In this document: positions 35,682 to 43,302 of the stretch, piece after piece
Numbering within the stretch: position 1 is the first letter of the stretch
How the letters are laid out: the number at the start of each line of letters is the position of its first letter
Assembly (NCBI GenBank): GCA_009779745.1
Contig: WRDR01000005.1
Location: 26,726 to 90,725 of the forward strand
Reading direction: 5' to 3'
DNA from: Alphaproteobacteria bacterium
GTDB lineage: Bacteria > Pseudomonadota > Alphaproteobacteria > UBA9219
DNA length: 64,000 bases
Made by a program: the position numbers and the translations under genes
Notes under the pieces: model-generated
The model's database searches: none
Told to the model about the DNA's origin: nothing
Seen by the model: the letters and a program-made list of their open reading frames with translations, nothing else

Positions 35682-36713
35682 TTATATTGATTTGATTTTG
35701 AATATAGGTATTATGTTGAATAATTTATAAACTGCCTTATTACCTTTATTTTTAATTTTTAAAAACGTAATAAAGCCAAACAACTTTATAATTTTGTTTG
35801 TGCGTTTTATTTCGTAGCTTCTGTTTAGCATGATAGTATGATAATTAAATTTGTTCAAAAGTCCCTCATAGAACGGTGTCATTTTTGCGAAAAACCAAAA
35901 ATTTTCAAAGTGCAGCAAAAATCTATTATTGTGAGAGTTTTTACAATATATCCATGGCTTAAACGGAGTTAAGTGTTGTAAAATCACATTTTGTTTTTCG
36001 TTCTCCAAATATTCATCTGTTATGTGAGGAAAATATTTTTTCACCTCATTTAGTCTATCAGACATATTATATCGGTTATTTAACAATTTATAATTGTTAT
36101 TATTATAATATATACTGATAAGAGATTCTTGCATTATGAGTAGTTTTCCCTTGTATTTTCTAGCTATTTCAAGCATTTTTTCGGAAACATTATTTTCCCG
36201 CCATTTTTTGCAATCAATTAAGGCAACGCCTATATTAGGCATAATATGCTGTTTTGAGACTCCTAAATTCTCAGTTGCATTTCGAAAAAATCCCTTACCA
36301 TAACCTATATCTGCTGCTGCTCCAATTTCATAGCCATTCAAATCTTCATTCCATAGTTTTTTTATATCGTCGAGAGCAATTACATCAGTATCTAAATAAA
36401 TTGCTTTATCCAATTCAGGGACTAATTCCGGAATTAGCGATCTTGAATAGCAATCAACATAATTTCCTTGTGTATAACCTTCTAATCCTTCAAATTGCTT
36501 TAAATCAATCGGTATATACTCGATGGAAAAATTATTGAATTTCTTTTTTAAATTTTCCAATTGTTTTTTATTGAAACTATGAATTCCACAATCCAGTATA
36601 TAAAAATTGATAAACGACTCTGTGTTATAACAAACGCTACATATAGAAGTTGCAAGCATACCTATTAAGTCATCTTGCCCCTCATAAAATACTGGTATGT
36701 TCGTTATTGACAT
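35682..36713 (-). CDS. GT8-family glycosyltransferase
   Basis: 343 residues. GT-A fold with the DxD metal motif in KAIYLDTDVIALDDI, VCYNTESFINFYILDCGI at the start and NIGVALIDCKKWREN, all GT8 traits (LPS galactosyl-/glucosyltransferases such as RfaI/RfaJ). A basic C-terminal tail (FLKIKNKGNKAVYKLFNIIPIFKIK) looks membrane-associating. Very AT-rich, with runs of Asn codons, so possibly acquired. Confidence 0.88.
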   Translation of the reverse strand: MSITNIPVFYEGQDDLIGMLATSICSVCYNTESFINFYILDCGIHSFNKKQLENLKKKFNNFSIEYIPIDLKQFEGLEGYTQGNYVDCYSRSLIPELVPELDKAIYLDTDVIALDDIKKLWNEDLNGYEIGAAADIGYGKGFFRNATENLGVSKQHIMPNIGVALIDCKKWRENNVSEKMLEIARKYKGKLLIMQESLISIYYNNNNYKLLNNRYNMSDRLNEVKKYFPHITDEYLENEKQNVILQHLTPFKPWIYCKNSHNNRFLLHFENFWFFAKMTPFYEGLLNKFNYHTIMLNRSYEIKRTNKIIKLFGFITFLKIKNKGNKAVYKLFNIIPIFKIKSI

Positions 36714-36797
36714 AGAATGTGTCTCCTCATTTTCAAAAGTTTATCTACTGTCCTTATATTCAATAAAGCTCCAAGCAGGCATAGTCAAAAATATTGT

Positions 36798-37166
36798 TCA
36801 CGTCCATTCTCCTGTAAATATATCTTTTGTTCCGTCTGCACGTTCAACGCATTTGTCGTAAAGAGCTATCATGCGAGTATCTTTTGCAAATGTCATTGAG
36901 TGGGAAATTAGGGGTTGGATTACGAAAAAGTCACCTGTTGTGAACGAATGATGTTCTGTTTGTCCGTCACGTTTTGCCGTTAGCTCCAGTTCGCCGTCTA
37001 TTACATAAAATGCTTCACGAGTTTCTTTGTGATAGTGTCCGCCGCGATGTACGCCAGCCTTAGTCAGCAGGAAGTTTATCTGTTCCCAGCCAGCATGAGC
37101 AAGCTGGACTAGGCACCCTCTCTCGTCTGAGAATTCAAAATCGGGCTTCAATCGTTCAATCATCAC
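36798..37166 (-). CDS. cupin protein linked to sugar-nucleotide metabolism
   Basis: 122 residues. Cupin motif 1 GVHRGGHYHKETREAFYVIDGELEL has a full His-His-Glu set; motif 2 is TTGDFFVIQPLISHSM. WbuC/FdtA-like cupins of this type sit beside Gmd-like dehydratases and isomerise keto-sugars or act as accessory proteins. Start overlaps the gmd stop (ATGA), a tight functional link. Exact reaction not deducible. Confidence 0.75.
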   Translation of the reverse strand: MMIERLKPDFEFSDERGCLVQLAHAGWEQINFLLTKAGVHRGGHYHKETREAFYVIDGELELTAKRDGQTEHHSFTTGDFFVIQPLISHSMTFAKDTRMIALYDKCVERADGTKDIFTGEWT

Positions 37167-38200
37167 AGCCTCCCCTTCTCTGCTCTCTCTATATCCTTTT
37201 CCATCATCATCTTCGCCAGTTCGGCAAAACGGACTTTAGGTTCCCAGCCTAGTTTTTGTTTTGTCTTAGCCGGATTGCCGAGAAGCTGTTCTACTTCGGC
37301 GGGGCGGTAGTATTTAGGATTGACTTTTACAACAATTTTTCCGGTTTTCTTGTCTGTACCGATCTCGCTATCTTCTTTGCCGGAAAATTCTATGTCCCAG
37401 CCGCAGGCTTTACCTGCTTCAAGCACAAACTCTCGTATTGAGTGCATTTCGCCGGTGGCTACTACATAAGTATCGCCCTCGTTCTGTTGTAACATCCGCC
37501 ACATACACTCAACGTAATCGCCTGCAAAACCCCAGTCGCGCTGCGCACTAAGGTTTCCAAGTTCACAAGGCTTGTCGGTTTCTCCGACTACCATTCGCGC
37601 AAAGTGCGCGGTGATTTTGCGCGTCACGAATTCCTTGCCGCGGAACGGGCTTTCGTGGTTGAAGAGTATGCCCGAGCATGTGTAAAGCCCGAAGCTTTCC
37701 CGATAATTTGTTGTTGCCCAATGCGCCATGAGTTTCGCAACGCCATAGGGCGAGCGCGGGTAGAACGGAGTTTTTTCGAATTGCGGGATTTCCTGCACCA
37801 GTCCGAACATTTCTGATGTCGATGCCTGATAGAAGCGAGTCTTCGGCGAAAACTCCCGTATAGCTTCAAGTATGTAGAACACGCCCATACCGTCTGCTTG
37901 GGCAGTATAAATAGGCTCTTCGAAGCTGGCAGCAACGAAACTCTGTGCAGCCAGGTTATAGAATTCGTCCGGCTGGTACTTTTTAACTAGGCGGCAGATG
38001 TTTGAGAACTCCAGCAAATCGAAATCCACCATTTCAATCTGTTCGAGTATTCCGTGCTCTTTGAGCTTCTCGAATGTTTCAGTCGCACCGCGGCGGTATG
38101 CACCCAAAACTCTGTATCCTGTGGATAGGAGAAGTTTAGCAAGATACCCTCCGTCTTGTCCGGTTATACCTGTGATTATGGCGGTTTTTTGATTGCTCAT
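37163..38200 (-). CDS. gmd: GDP-mannose 4,6-dehydratase
   Basis: 345 residues. NADP-binding TGITGQDGGYLAKLLL, catalytic TSEMFG and Y-x3-K in SPYGVAKLMAHW, NHESPFRGKEFVTRKI and RDWGFAGDYVECMW are all Gmd-specific. Converts GDP-mannose to GDP-4-keto-6-deoxymannose. First gene of the polysaccharide cluster on this strand. Confidence 0.96.
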   Translation of the reverse strand: MSNQKTAIITGITGQDGGYLAKLLLSTGYRVLGAYRRGATETFEKLKEHGILEQIEMVDFDLLEFSNICRLVKKYQPDEFYNLAAQSFVAASFEEPIYTAQADGMGVFYILEAIREFSPKTRFYQASTSEMFGLVQEIPQFEKTPFYPRSPYGVAKLMAHWATTNYRESFGLYTCSGILFNHESPFRGKEFVTRKITAHFARMVVGETDKPCELGNLSAQRDWGFAGDYVECMWRMLQQNEGDTYVVATGEMHSIREFVLEAGKACGWDIEFSGKEDSEIGTDKKTGKIVVKVNPKYYRPAEVEQLLGNPAKTKQKLGWEPKVRFAELAKMMMEKDIERAEKGRL

Positions 38201-38283
38201 GAAATTCTCTGTCTCATTTATTTTAAGTCCGTACTCTATAGGTTTTTACTTATTATTCAAGCATTTTTTCCCAATTATAAAAG

Positions 38284-38832
38284 TTACTGCTCTACTTTAT
38301 AACCCACAAGAACCCTATACCCGGGACCTACTGCCAGTTTCTCTTCCGGAATTGGAATGAAGAGTTTAATGCGGTCTTCGGCTTCTGTTACTCTGTCTTT
38401 AGAAGAGAATTTGTATGTGACCTTCTCCAATCGTCTGAAAATAATTTCATCAACCGGGTCTACAACAGCCACGAAATAAGAAAGAGAGAACTTTTGAGAT
38501 GCTCCCGCCTTCTCTCTCACAGCCGCAGAGGTTATTGTAAAATCAATATCTGCGCCTGAATCCTTGCCGTCTTTGTCATATCTGCAGCTTCCGTCTATTT
38601 TGAACATTCTGGCTTTTAACAGCAGTGGCTGAGATTCAGAGTCAGAAATCGCGCCTGTTATTCTTTCATTTCCGTAATATAATGCCTCTTTAGCCTCTCG
38701 CAAAATAGCGACCTGAGGACAAATCAAGTTATTTAATTTTATCTCCGGCTTGTTTTCCTGCAAAGAAGACGTAGAAGAAGAACATGCTGATAGAACTACC
38801 AGAACAAACAAAAGAATTATTTTTAGATTCAT
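38284..38832 (-). CDS. lipoprotein, unknown
   Basis: 182 residues from ATG 38832, a better signal-peptide start than 38850. Signal IILLFVLVVLSAC with lipobox LSAC, then a Ser-rich linker and a beta-rich ~140-residue domain (ICPQVAILREAKEALYYG, ... GYRVLVGYKVEQ). It resembles the widespread alphaproteobacterial 'hypothetical lipoprotein' group seen beside cell-envelope genes; no function known to me. Confidence 0.7.
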   Translation of the reverse strand: MNLKIILLFVLVVLSACSSSTSSLQENKPEIKLNNLICPQVAILREAKEALYYGNERITGAISDSESQPLLLKARMFKIDGSCRYDKDGKDSGADIDFTITSAAVREKAGASQKFSLSYFVAVVDPVDEIIFRRLEKVTYKFSSKDRVTEAEDRIKLFIPIPEEKLAVGPGYRVLVGYKVEQ

Positions 38833-38843
38833 AAAACCCCCTA

Positions 38844-38862
38844 ATTTCACATTTCACATTCT
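38844..38862. repeat. AATGTGA-type tandem repeat at the argD 3' end
   Basis: Read in the argD direction: GAATGTGAAATGTGAAATTAGG. The repeat supplies the last codon and TGA stop of argD. A close relative ends glyS at 59206-59230. Confidence 0.55.
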
Positions 38863-40026
38863 CTTCACTGCCTTCGAAATCTTATCATACGCCTCTTCAA
38901 TATGATACTGTTCAATAGTAAGCGGAGGAAGCAGTCTTATGACATTTTCACCAGCCTCTATGGACAGCAGTTTTTCATTTCGTAAAGCAGCAGCAACTTC
39001 AGAATTTGGAACTATACACTCGATGCCCCGCAAGAGTCCTCTGCCTCTGACAGAACTGAACACAGAAGGATTCTCTTTTACCACAGTCTCCAGCATAATA
39101 GAAAACTTTTCGCTGGTATTGCAAACTTTCTGCATGAAGCCCGGCTCTGTCATTACATTTAGAACAGCAAGCCCAACAGATGTCGCCAGCGGATTGCCTC
39201 CGTAAGTAGAGCCGTGCGTGCCCTTAGTCATTCCTTGAGCAGCTTTTGCCGTTGCGAGACATGCTCCGATAGGAAAGCCGTTGCCTAATGCTTTTGCAAC
39301 AGCCATAACGTCCGGAACGACTCCGTCCCACTCGTGGGCGAACAGCTTCCCGGTCCTTCCCATGCCGCATTGAATCTCATCAAAGAACAATAATAAATCG
39401 TTTTCATCACATAATTTTCGAAGCTCTTTCAAAAAGCCTTCCGGAGGCCGTTTAGCTCCTCCCTCGCCCAGCACCGGCTCTATCATGATTGCAGCAGTCT
39501 TATTAGTTATAAGATTCTTTATTGAACCTATATCTCCCCACTCTGCAAGGTCAAAACAATCTATCAGATTCCCAAACCCCCCTACCATTTTTTCTGTCTT
39601 AGAAGCCGCAATAGCAGTCATGCTCCTTCCATGAAAACAGCCTTTAAAACCTATTATTCTTTGTTTCTCCGGCTTTCCAACACTGGAAAAATATTTGCGT
39701 ATGACCTTTACACAGCACTCCCAAGCCTCTACTCCTGAATTCTGAAAAAAAACAGTGTCAGCAAAAGTATTGTCTACTAACTTCTGAGCCAGAGTCTCAG
39801 CAACCTTCGTATGAAACACATTAGACACAGTCCATAAGGTTTCTGCCTGCTTTTTCAATACCTCTGTTATGCGCGGGTTGCAATGCCCTAAGCCCACTAC
39901 GGCAACTCCGGCCACGAAATCTAAGTACTTGTCTCCTTTATCATCATATAAATAAGCCCCCTCGCCTTTTTCAAACCACAAAGGCGCTCTGTTGTATACC
40001 GGCATTATCACTGGAAAATCAGACAT
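38854..40026 (-). CDS. argD: acetylornithine/succinyl-DAP aminotransferase
   Basis: 390-residue class III PLP aminotransferase. LDFVAGVAVVGLGHCNP, HGRSMTAIAASK, DEIQCGMGRTGKLFAHEW and the Schiff-base lysine in DVMAVAKALGNGFPIGA are clear ArgD signatures. Serves arginine synthesis, often lysine too. Starts three bases after the ABC permease stop. Ends in a tandem repeat. Confidence 0.93.
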   Translation of the reverse strand: MSDFPVIMPVYNRAPLWFEKGEGAYLYDDKGDKYLDFVAGVAVVGLGHCNPRITEVLKKQAETLWTVSNVFHTKVAETLAQKLVDNTFADTVFFQNSGVEAWECCVKVIRKYFSSVGKPEKQRIIGFKGCFHGRSMTAIAASKTEKMVGGFGNLIDCFDLAEWGDIGSIKNLITNKTAAIMIEPVLGEGGAKRPPEGFLKELRKLCDENDLLLFFDEIQCGMGRTGKLFAHEWDGVVPDVMAVAKALGNGFPIGACLATAKAAQGMTKGTHGSTYGGNPLATSVGLAVLNVMTEPGFMQKVCNTSEKFSIMLETVVKENPSVFSSVRGRGLLRGIECIVPNSEVAAALRNEKLLSIEAGENVIRLLPPLTIEQYHIEEAYDKISKAVKRM

Positions 40027-40029
40027 TTT

Positions 40030-40818
40030 TTACACCTTCAAACGATACCCGCTCTTAAACAATTTGTACGCACAGAAAAATAGCACTAAATTCACTATAA
40101 AAGCAATTGTCACAGACAATGCTATGGACGCATCAGAGACTCCCAGAAAACCTTTTCTAAATCCGTCTACGATATAAAAGCAAGGATTATACCAGCACAG
40201 AAACTGCCACTTTTCAGGCAAATCATGAACATGGTAAAAAGTGCCTGAAAGAAACGTAGCCGGCAAAATTATAAACCCCTGTATGGCAGCCATCTCTTCG
40301 AACTTATCGCACAATATCCCGAAGATAGTCCCCAGAACAGACAGCATCATAGTCCCCAGAACAGACAGCATCATAGTTCCCATAAGAGCAAAATAAATCG
40401 AATAAAACACATTACTCAGCGACACATCAATAAAAAACATCATGCAGAGCAAAACAGCAAAGCCTACCATAACTCCTCTTACTATGCCGCCGAGAGTATA
40501 GCCGATTGTAATCTCTAAAGGACTGAGCGGAGGCATAATAACATCGGCTATATTGTCATGCGCCTTGGACAGCACTATGGAGCCTATGGTATGCGTAAAC
40601 GAATTCTGCATCATTGCCATCATCAGTATTCCGTACGCTATAAACGGCATAGCTTCTTCGTTTGCTTTTCCTATGATGAACTTGAACACTATGAACATCA
40701 GCATAGTAGAAATTACCGGCGCAATCACAGTCTGAACAAACACGTTAAGGCACCTTACAATTTCTTTTTTTGAAAATGTAATAAGCCCTATCCAATTAAT
40801 CTGTGTTTCACTAGTCAT
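40030..40818 (-). CDS. ABC-2 type transporter permease with a 24-bp duplication
   Basis: 262 residues, six hydrophobic segments, ABC-2 family pattern (NRIKE-like start missing; CWYNPCFYIVDGFRKGFLG is the conserved region before the last helices). Family members export drugs, polysaccharides or lipids with a separate ATPase; no ATPase gene adjoins it. An exact 24-bp tandem duplication (40329-40376) doubles the residues GTMMLSVL inside one helix. Start overlaps the methylase stop. Confidence 0.82.
   Translation of the reverse strand: MTSETQINWIGLITFSKKEIVRCLNVFVQTVIAPVISTMLMFIVFKFIIGKANEEAMPFIAYGILMMAMMQNSFTHTIGSIVLSKAHDNIADVIMPPLSPLEITIGYTLGGIVRGVMVGFAVLLCMMFFIDVSLSNVFYSIYFALMGTMMLSVLGTMMLSVLGTIFGILCDKFEEMAAIQGFIILPATFLSGTFYHVHDLPEKWQFLCWYNPCFYIVDGFRKGFLGVSDASIALSVTIAFIVNLVLFFCAYKLFKSGYRLKV
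40329..40376. repeat. exact 24-bp tandem duplication in the permease gene
   Basis: Two identical back-to-back copies, 40329-40352 and 40353-40376, beginning TCCCCAGAACAGACAGCATC. Keeps the frame and adds eight residues. Confidence 0.95.
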
Positions 40819-41915
40819 GCTTTTTTCTCAACAATCCATAAGAGCTCTTTTACTTTGATATTTCTGTTGTTCAAATTGCGGCTTCCTCTGTACGTATTAT
40901 AGTCCTGCTCCAAAAGCGATACCTTACCATACTTTTCCAAGATAGTCTTGAATTTATCGAACGGTATTATACCCTCGTTGTTGTACGATACCAATATATA
41001 TTTGGCAGGAGTTTTTTCTATCAATTCGTCCATTGCTTCTATCGCAGGCTTTCTTTTGTTATATGCAGATCTCTTCCAGTCTTTTGTTATCCCGCTTATT
41101 CCGTCTTGAATTTCAACAGTTTCCTTCTCTTGTGCCAATATGTTCAGCATGAAATAATTAGAGCCGTACGGGTGCTGATTATAGGGCGGGTCGTAGTATG
41201 CTAAATCGTACTCTATATTTTTGTTCTCTTTGATGAACTCGTTTATATTGCTCTGAGACACAAAAACTTCACACTCTTCTTCGCTGAATATAGGCACAGA
41301 TAGTTTTATCTTTTTCTTGATTCTTTCCAAGGCATTCTCGCCGGCTCCTCCGAAATGCCCTATTCCGTTCTTCTTGTGAAACCCTTTGAAAACTCCGGAC
41401 GTATTCGTGCGTATAGACGCTTCCGTAATAAGAGGTGCTAAAAATAAATGCCGATTTTCCGGATTGATGTTTGAAAATATATACTTTTTTATTGTGTCCA
41501 GCACTCTGGCGTTCTGAGACGTATAAAAAACTCTCTCTCCGGGCTTTATATCATCGTCATTTTTCGGTGCGTAGTTTTTATAGATAAATCCTTCAACTAG
41601 AGGCTCCAAGCTGTTGAGCAGATCTATAGTCTCTTTTATATACTCCATATCCAAGAGAGACTTATTAGACAAAAAACATTTATTCACAACATACGCATAT
41701 GCTTCTAGGTCATTAGAATACAACTCGGAAGCATGAGCTTTAAGCAGCCTTGACACAACTCCGCTGCCGGCGAAACCGTCCATAGCAGCCAGTTTTTTCT
41801 TGCCCAGCCTTTTTTTAACCGTCTCTATTCCGGTATTGATAAAAGGCAGCAATGCTCTTTTATTCCCGATATAGGTTATCAGGTGAGTGGTGTAGTATGG
41901 CGTATTAAATTCCAA
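40815..41915 (-). CDS. D12-class adenine-N6 DNA methyltransferase
   Basis: 366 residues. Motif X/I: ITYIGNKRALLPF and DGFAGSGVVS; catalytic motif IV: LAYYDPPYNQHPYGSNY. This is the order of Dam/DpnM-type (alpha) enzymes. No restriction enzyme lies nearby, so it is an orphan methylase (regulatory) or a relic. Its start is only three bases after rpsI, and its stop overlaps the permease, so it appears to ride on the rplM-rpsI transcript. Confidence 0.87.
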   Translation of the reverse strand: MEFNTPYYTTHLITYIGNKRALLPFINTGIETVKKRLGKKKLAAMDGFAGSGVVSRLLKAHASELYSNDLEAYAYVVNKCFLSNKSLLDMEYIKETIDLLNSLEPLVEGFIYKNYAPKNDDDIKPGERVFYTSQNARVLDTIKKYIFSNINPENRHLFLAPLITEASIRTNTSGVFKGFHKKNGIGHFGGAGENALERIKKKIKLSVPIFSEEECEVFVSQSNINEFIKENKNIEYDLAYYDPPYNQHPYGSNYFMLNILAQEKETVEIQDGISGITKDWKRSAYNKRKPAIEAMDELIEKTPAKYILVSYNNEGIIPFDKFKTILEKYGKVSLLEQDYNTYRGSRNLNNRNIKVKELLWIVEKKA

Positions 41916-41918
41916 CGA

Positions 41919-42563
41919 TTAACGTTTGCTGTACTGGAATCTGCGGCGGGCTTTGACTCTGCCGTATTTCTTACGCTCAACAATACGAGAATCACGGCGC
42001 AGGAACTTGGCAGCCTTCAATACAGGTCTCAGCTCCGGCTCAAAGAACGTCAGAGCCTTGGATATGCCGTGCTTCACAGCTCCGGCCTGACCGGATAAGC
42101 CTCCGCCTACAACATTGACTTCTACGTCAAATTGACCCAAACGTTCTGCAACCGAAAACGGCTGATTTACAACCATCTGGAGCACTGGTCTTGCAAAGTA
42201 GACTTCCAAAGGACGGCCGTTGACAGTTATCTTGCCTTTGCCGGGCTTTATGTAAACTCTGGCAACAGCATTCTTTCTTTTACCGGTCGCATAGGCGCGC
42301 CCTAAAGCGTCTATTTTCTTTACATGAACATGAGGCTGACTGCTTTCAGTCTTGACAACAATCTTTTCCTCGACAGCAGCCTTCACAACGACTTCCTTGA
42401 CGCTGGCCAGAGAGCTTGCAGCAGGCTTAGGAGCTCTGGTTTTCACAACCTCGGTCTTTACAGATGCAGCAGCCTTAGGAGTCCTAGGCGTCTTTGCAGT
42501 CTTTGAAGAAGCAGCAGCTTTTTCTTTTTTGGGCTTATCAGTTTTAGTTTTTTCTGTAGTCAT
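41919..42563 (-). CDS. rpsI: 30S ribosomal protein S9 with a long N-terminal extension
   Basis: 214 residues; the S9 core starts at ~residue 88 ([21 protein letters not shown]) and ends in the basic RRFQYSKR tail that reaches the P site. The preceding ~85 residues are Ala/Lys/Val low-complexity sequence ([20 protein letters not shown]). Typical S9 is ~130-160 residues. Five bases after rplM. Confidence 0.96.
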   Translation of the reverse strand: MTTEKTKTDKPKKEKAAASSKTAKTPRTPKAAASVKTEVVKTRAPKPAASSLASVKEVVVKAAVEEKIVVKTESSQPHVHVKKIDALGRAYATGKRKNAVARVYIKPGKGKITVNGRPLEVYFARPVLQMVVNQPFSVAERLGQFDVEVNVVGGGLSGQAGAVKHGISKALTFFEPELRPVLKAAKFLRRDSRIVERKKYGRVKARRRFQYSKR

Positions 42564-42568
42564 GATTA

Positions 42569-43066
42569 TTAGCCCCTCTTATTCTTTGGATTTAGTGATG
42601 CGAAATCGACTTTTACTGGTTTATTGCCGGCGTAAGGATGTTCGGTTCCCTTACAGACTTTGAGGTTTGCGAGCTGACGCACGCCCAACGGTCCCTTAGG
42701 AAGCATACGCTCTACAGCCTTTTTAATGACGCGCTCCGGATGAGCACCTGCCAGCATGAAAGCACGAGTTCTTTCCTTAATTCCGCCCGGGTAGCCGGTA
42801 TGATAATAGAAATTCTTTTCCTCTGCTTTGTTACCGGTCATCTTTACCTTTTCGGCATTGATGATGACGACATTGTCGCCGCAGTCTACAGAGGGAGTGA
42901 AAGCAGCAGTATGCTTTCCGCGCAGTCTTGTAGCGACAAAAGCAGCAAGCCTTCCCAATATGACTCCTTCAGCGTCTATGAGTATCCAATTTTTTTTGAC
43001 ATCTTGACAGCGCAGACTAAAGCTGGTCGACTGAACTGTTTTAGCAATACGAATTTTTCCGGACAT
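42569..43066 (-). CDS. rplM: 50S ribosomal protein L13
   Basis: 165 residues. Core [35 protein letters not shown] and [13 protein letters not shown] are canonical. First gene of the rplM-rpsI transcript, with a promoter ~30 bases upstream. Confidence 0.97.
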   Translation of the reverse strand: MSGKIRIAKTVQSTSFSLRCQDVKKNWILIDAEGVILGRLAAFVATRLRGKHTAAFTPSVDCGDNVVIINAEKVKMTGNKAEEKNFYYHTGYPGGIKERTRAFMLAGAHPERVIKKAVERMLPKGPLGVRQLANLKVCKGTEHPYAGNKPVKVDFASLNPKNKRG

Positions 43067-43095
43067 AATGTCTCTCCTTACAATTTGAATTGAGA

Positions 43096-43123
43096 GTTAT
43101 AATGTATTTTTTGACAAAGTCAA
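43096..43123 (-). promoter_or_regulatory. sigma-70-type promoter for rplM-rpsI
   Basis: Minus-strand TTGACT (43123-43118), 16 bases, TATAAC (43101-43096). The transcript would start ~25 bases before rplM. Confidence 0.5.
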
Positions 43124-43149
43124 ACAAATTCGCAATAAAACCCTATATT

Positions 43150-43181
43150 TTCTTATGTGGCATCATAATACCACATAAGAA
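43150..43181. repeat. 11-bp inverted repeat between rplM and glmS
   Basis: TTCTTATGTGG, ten bases, CCACATAAGAA. A perfect dyad between two divergent genes, upstream of both promoters; operator or cruciform. No U-run. Confidence 0.6.
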
Positions 43182-43202
43182 TGGAAAATGGAAAATGGAA
43201 AA
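43181..43202. repeat. AATGGAAA tandem array
   Basis: AATGGAAAATGGAAAATGGA then AAAT: two to three units of the same 8-mer family as 3722-3756, on the other strand. Confidence 0.65.
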
Positions 43203-43267
43203 TTATAAGTAACATTTTGTCGCTAAAATTGTATTTTCTGCTATGACGGTTATATATAATGTGAAAC

Positions 43268-43293
43268 TAATTTTCCATTTTCAATTTTCCATT
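43268..43293. repeat. TTTTCCAT array in the glmS leader
   Basis: TTTTCCATTTTCAATTTTCC then ATTGGAGC, just before the glmS ribosome site (GGAG) and ATG. Confidence 0.65.
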
Positions 43294-43302
43294 GGAGCAA
43301 GA

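Noticed and set aside
43203..43302. glmS ribozyme in the glmS leader
   Set aside because: The leader is short, AT-rich and filled by the octamer array; no ribozyme core recognised, and the ribozyme is mainly a Firmicutes feature.
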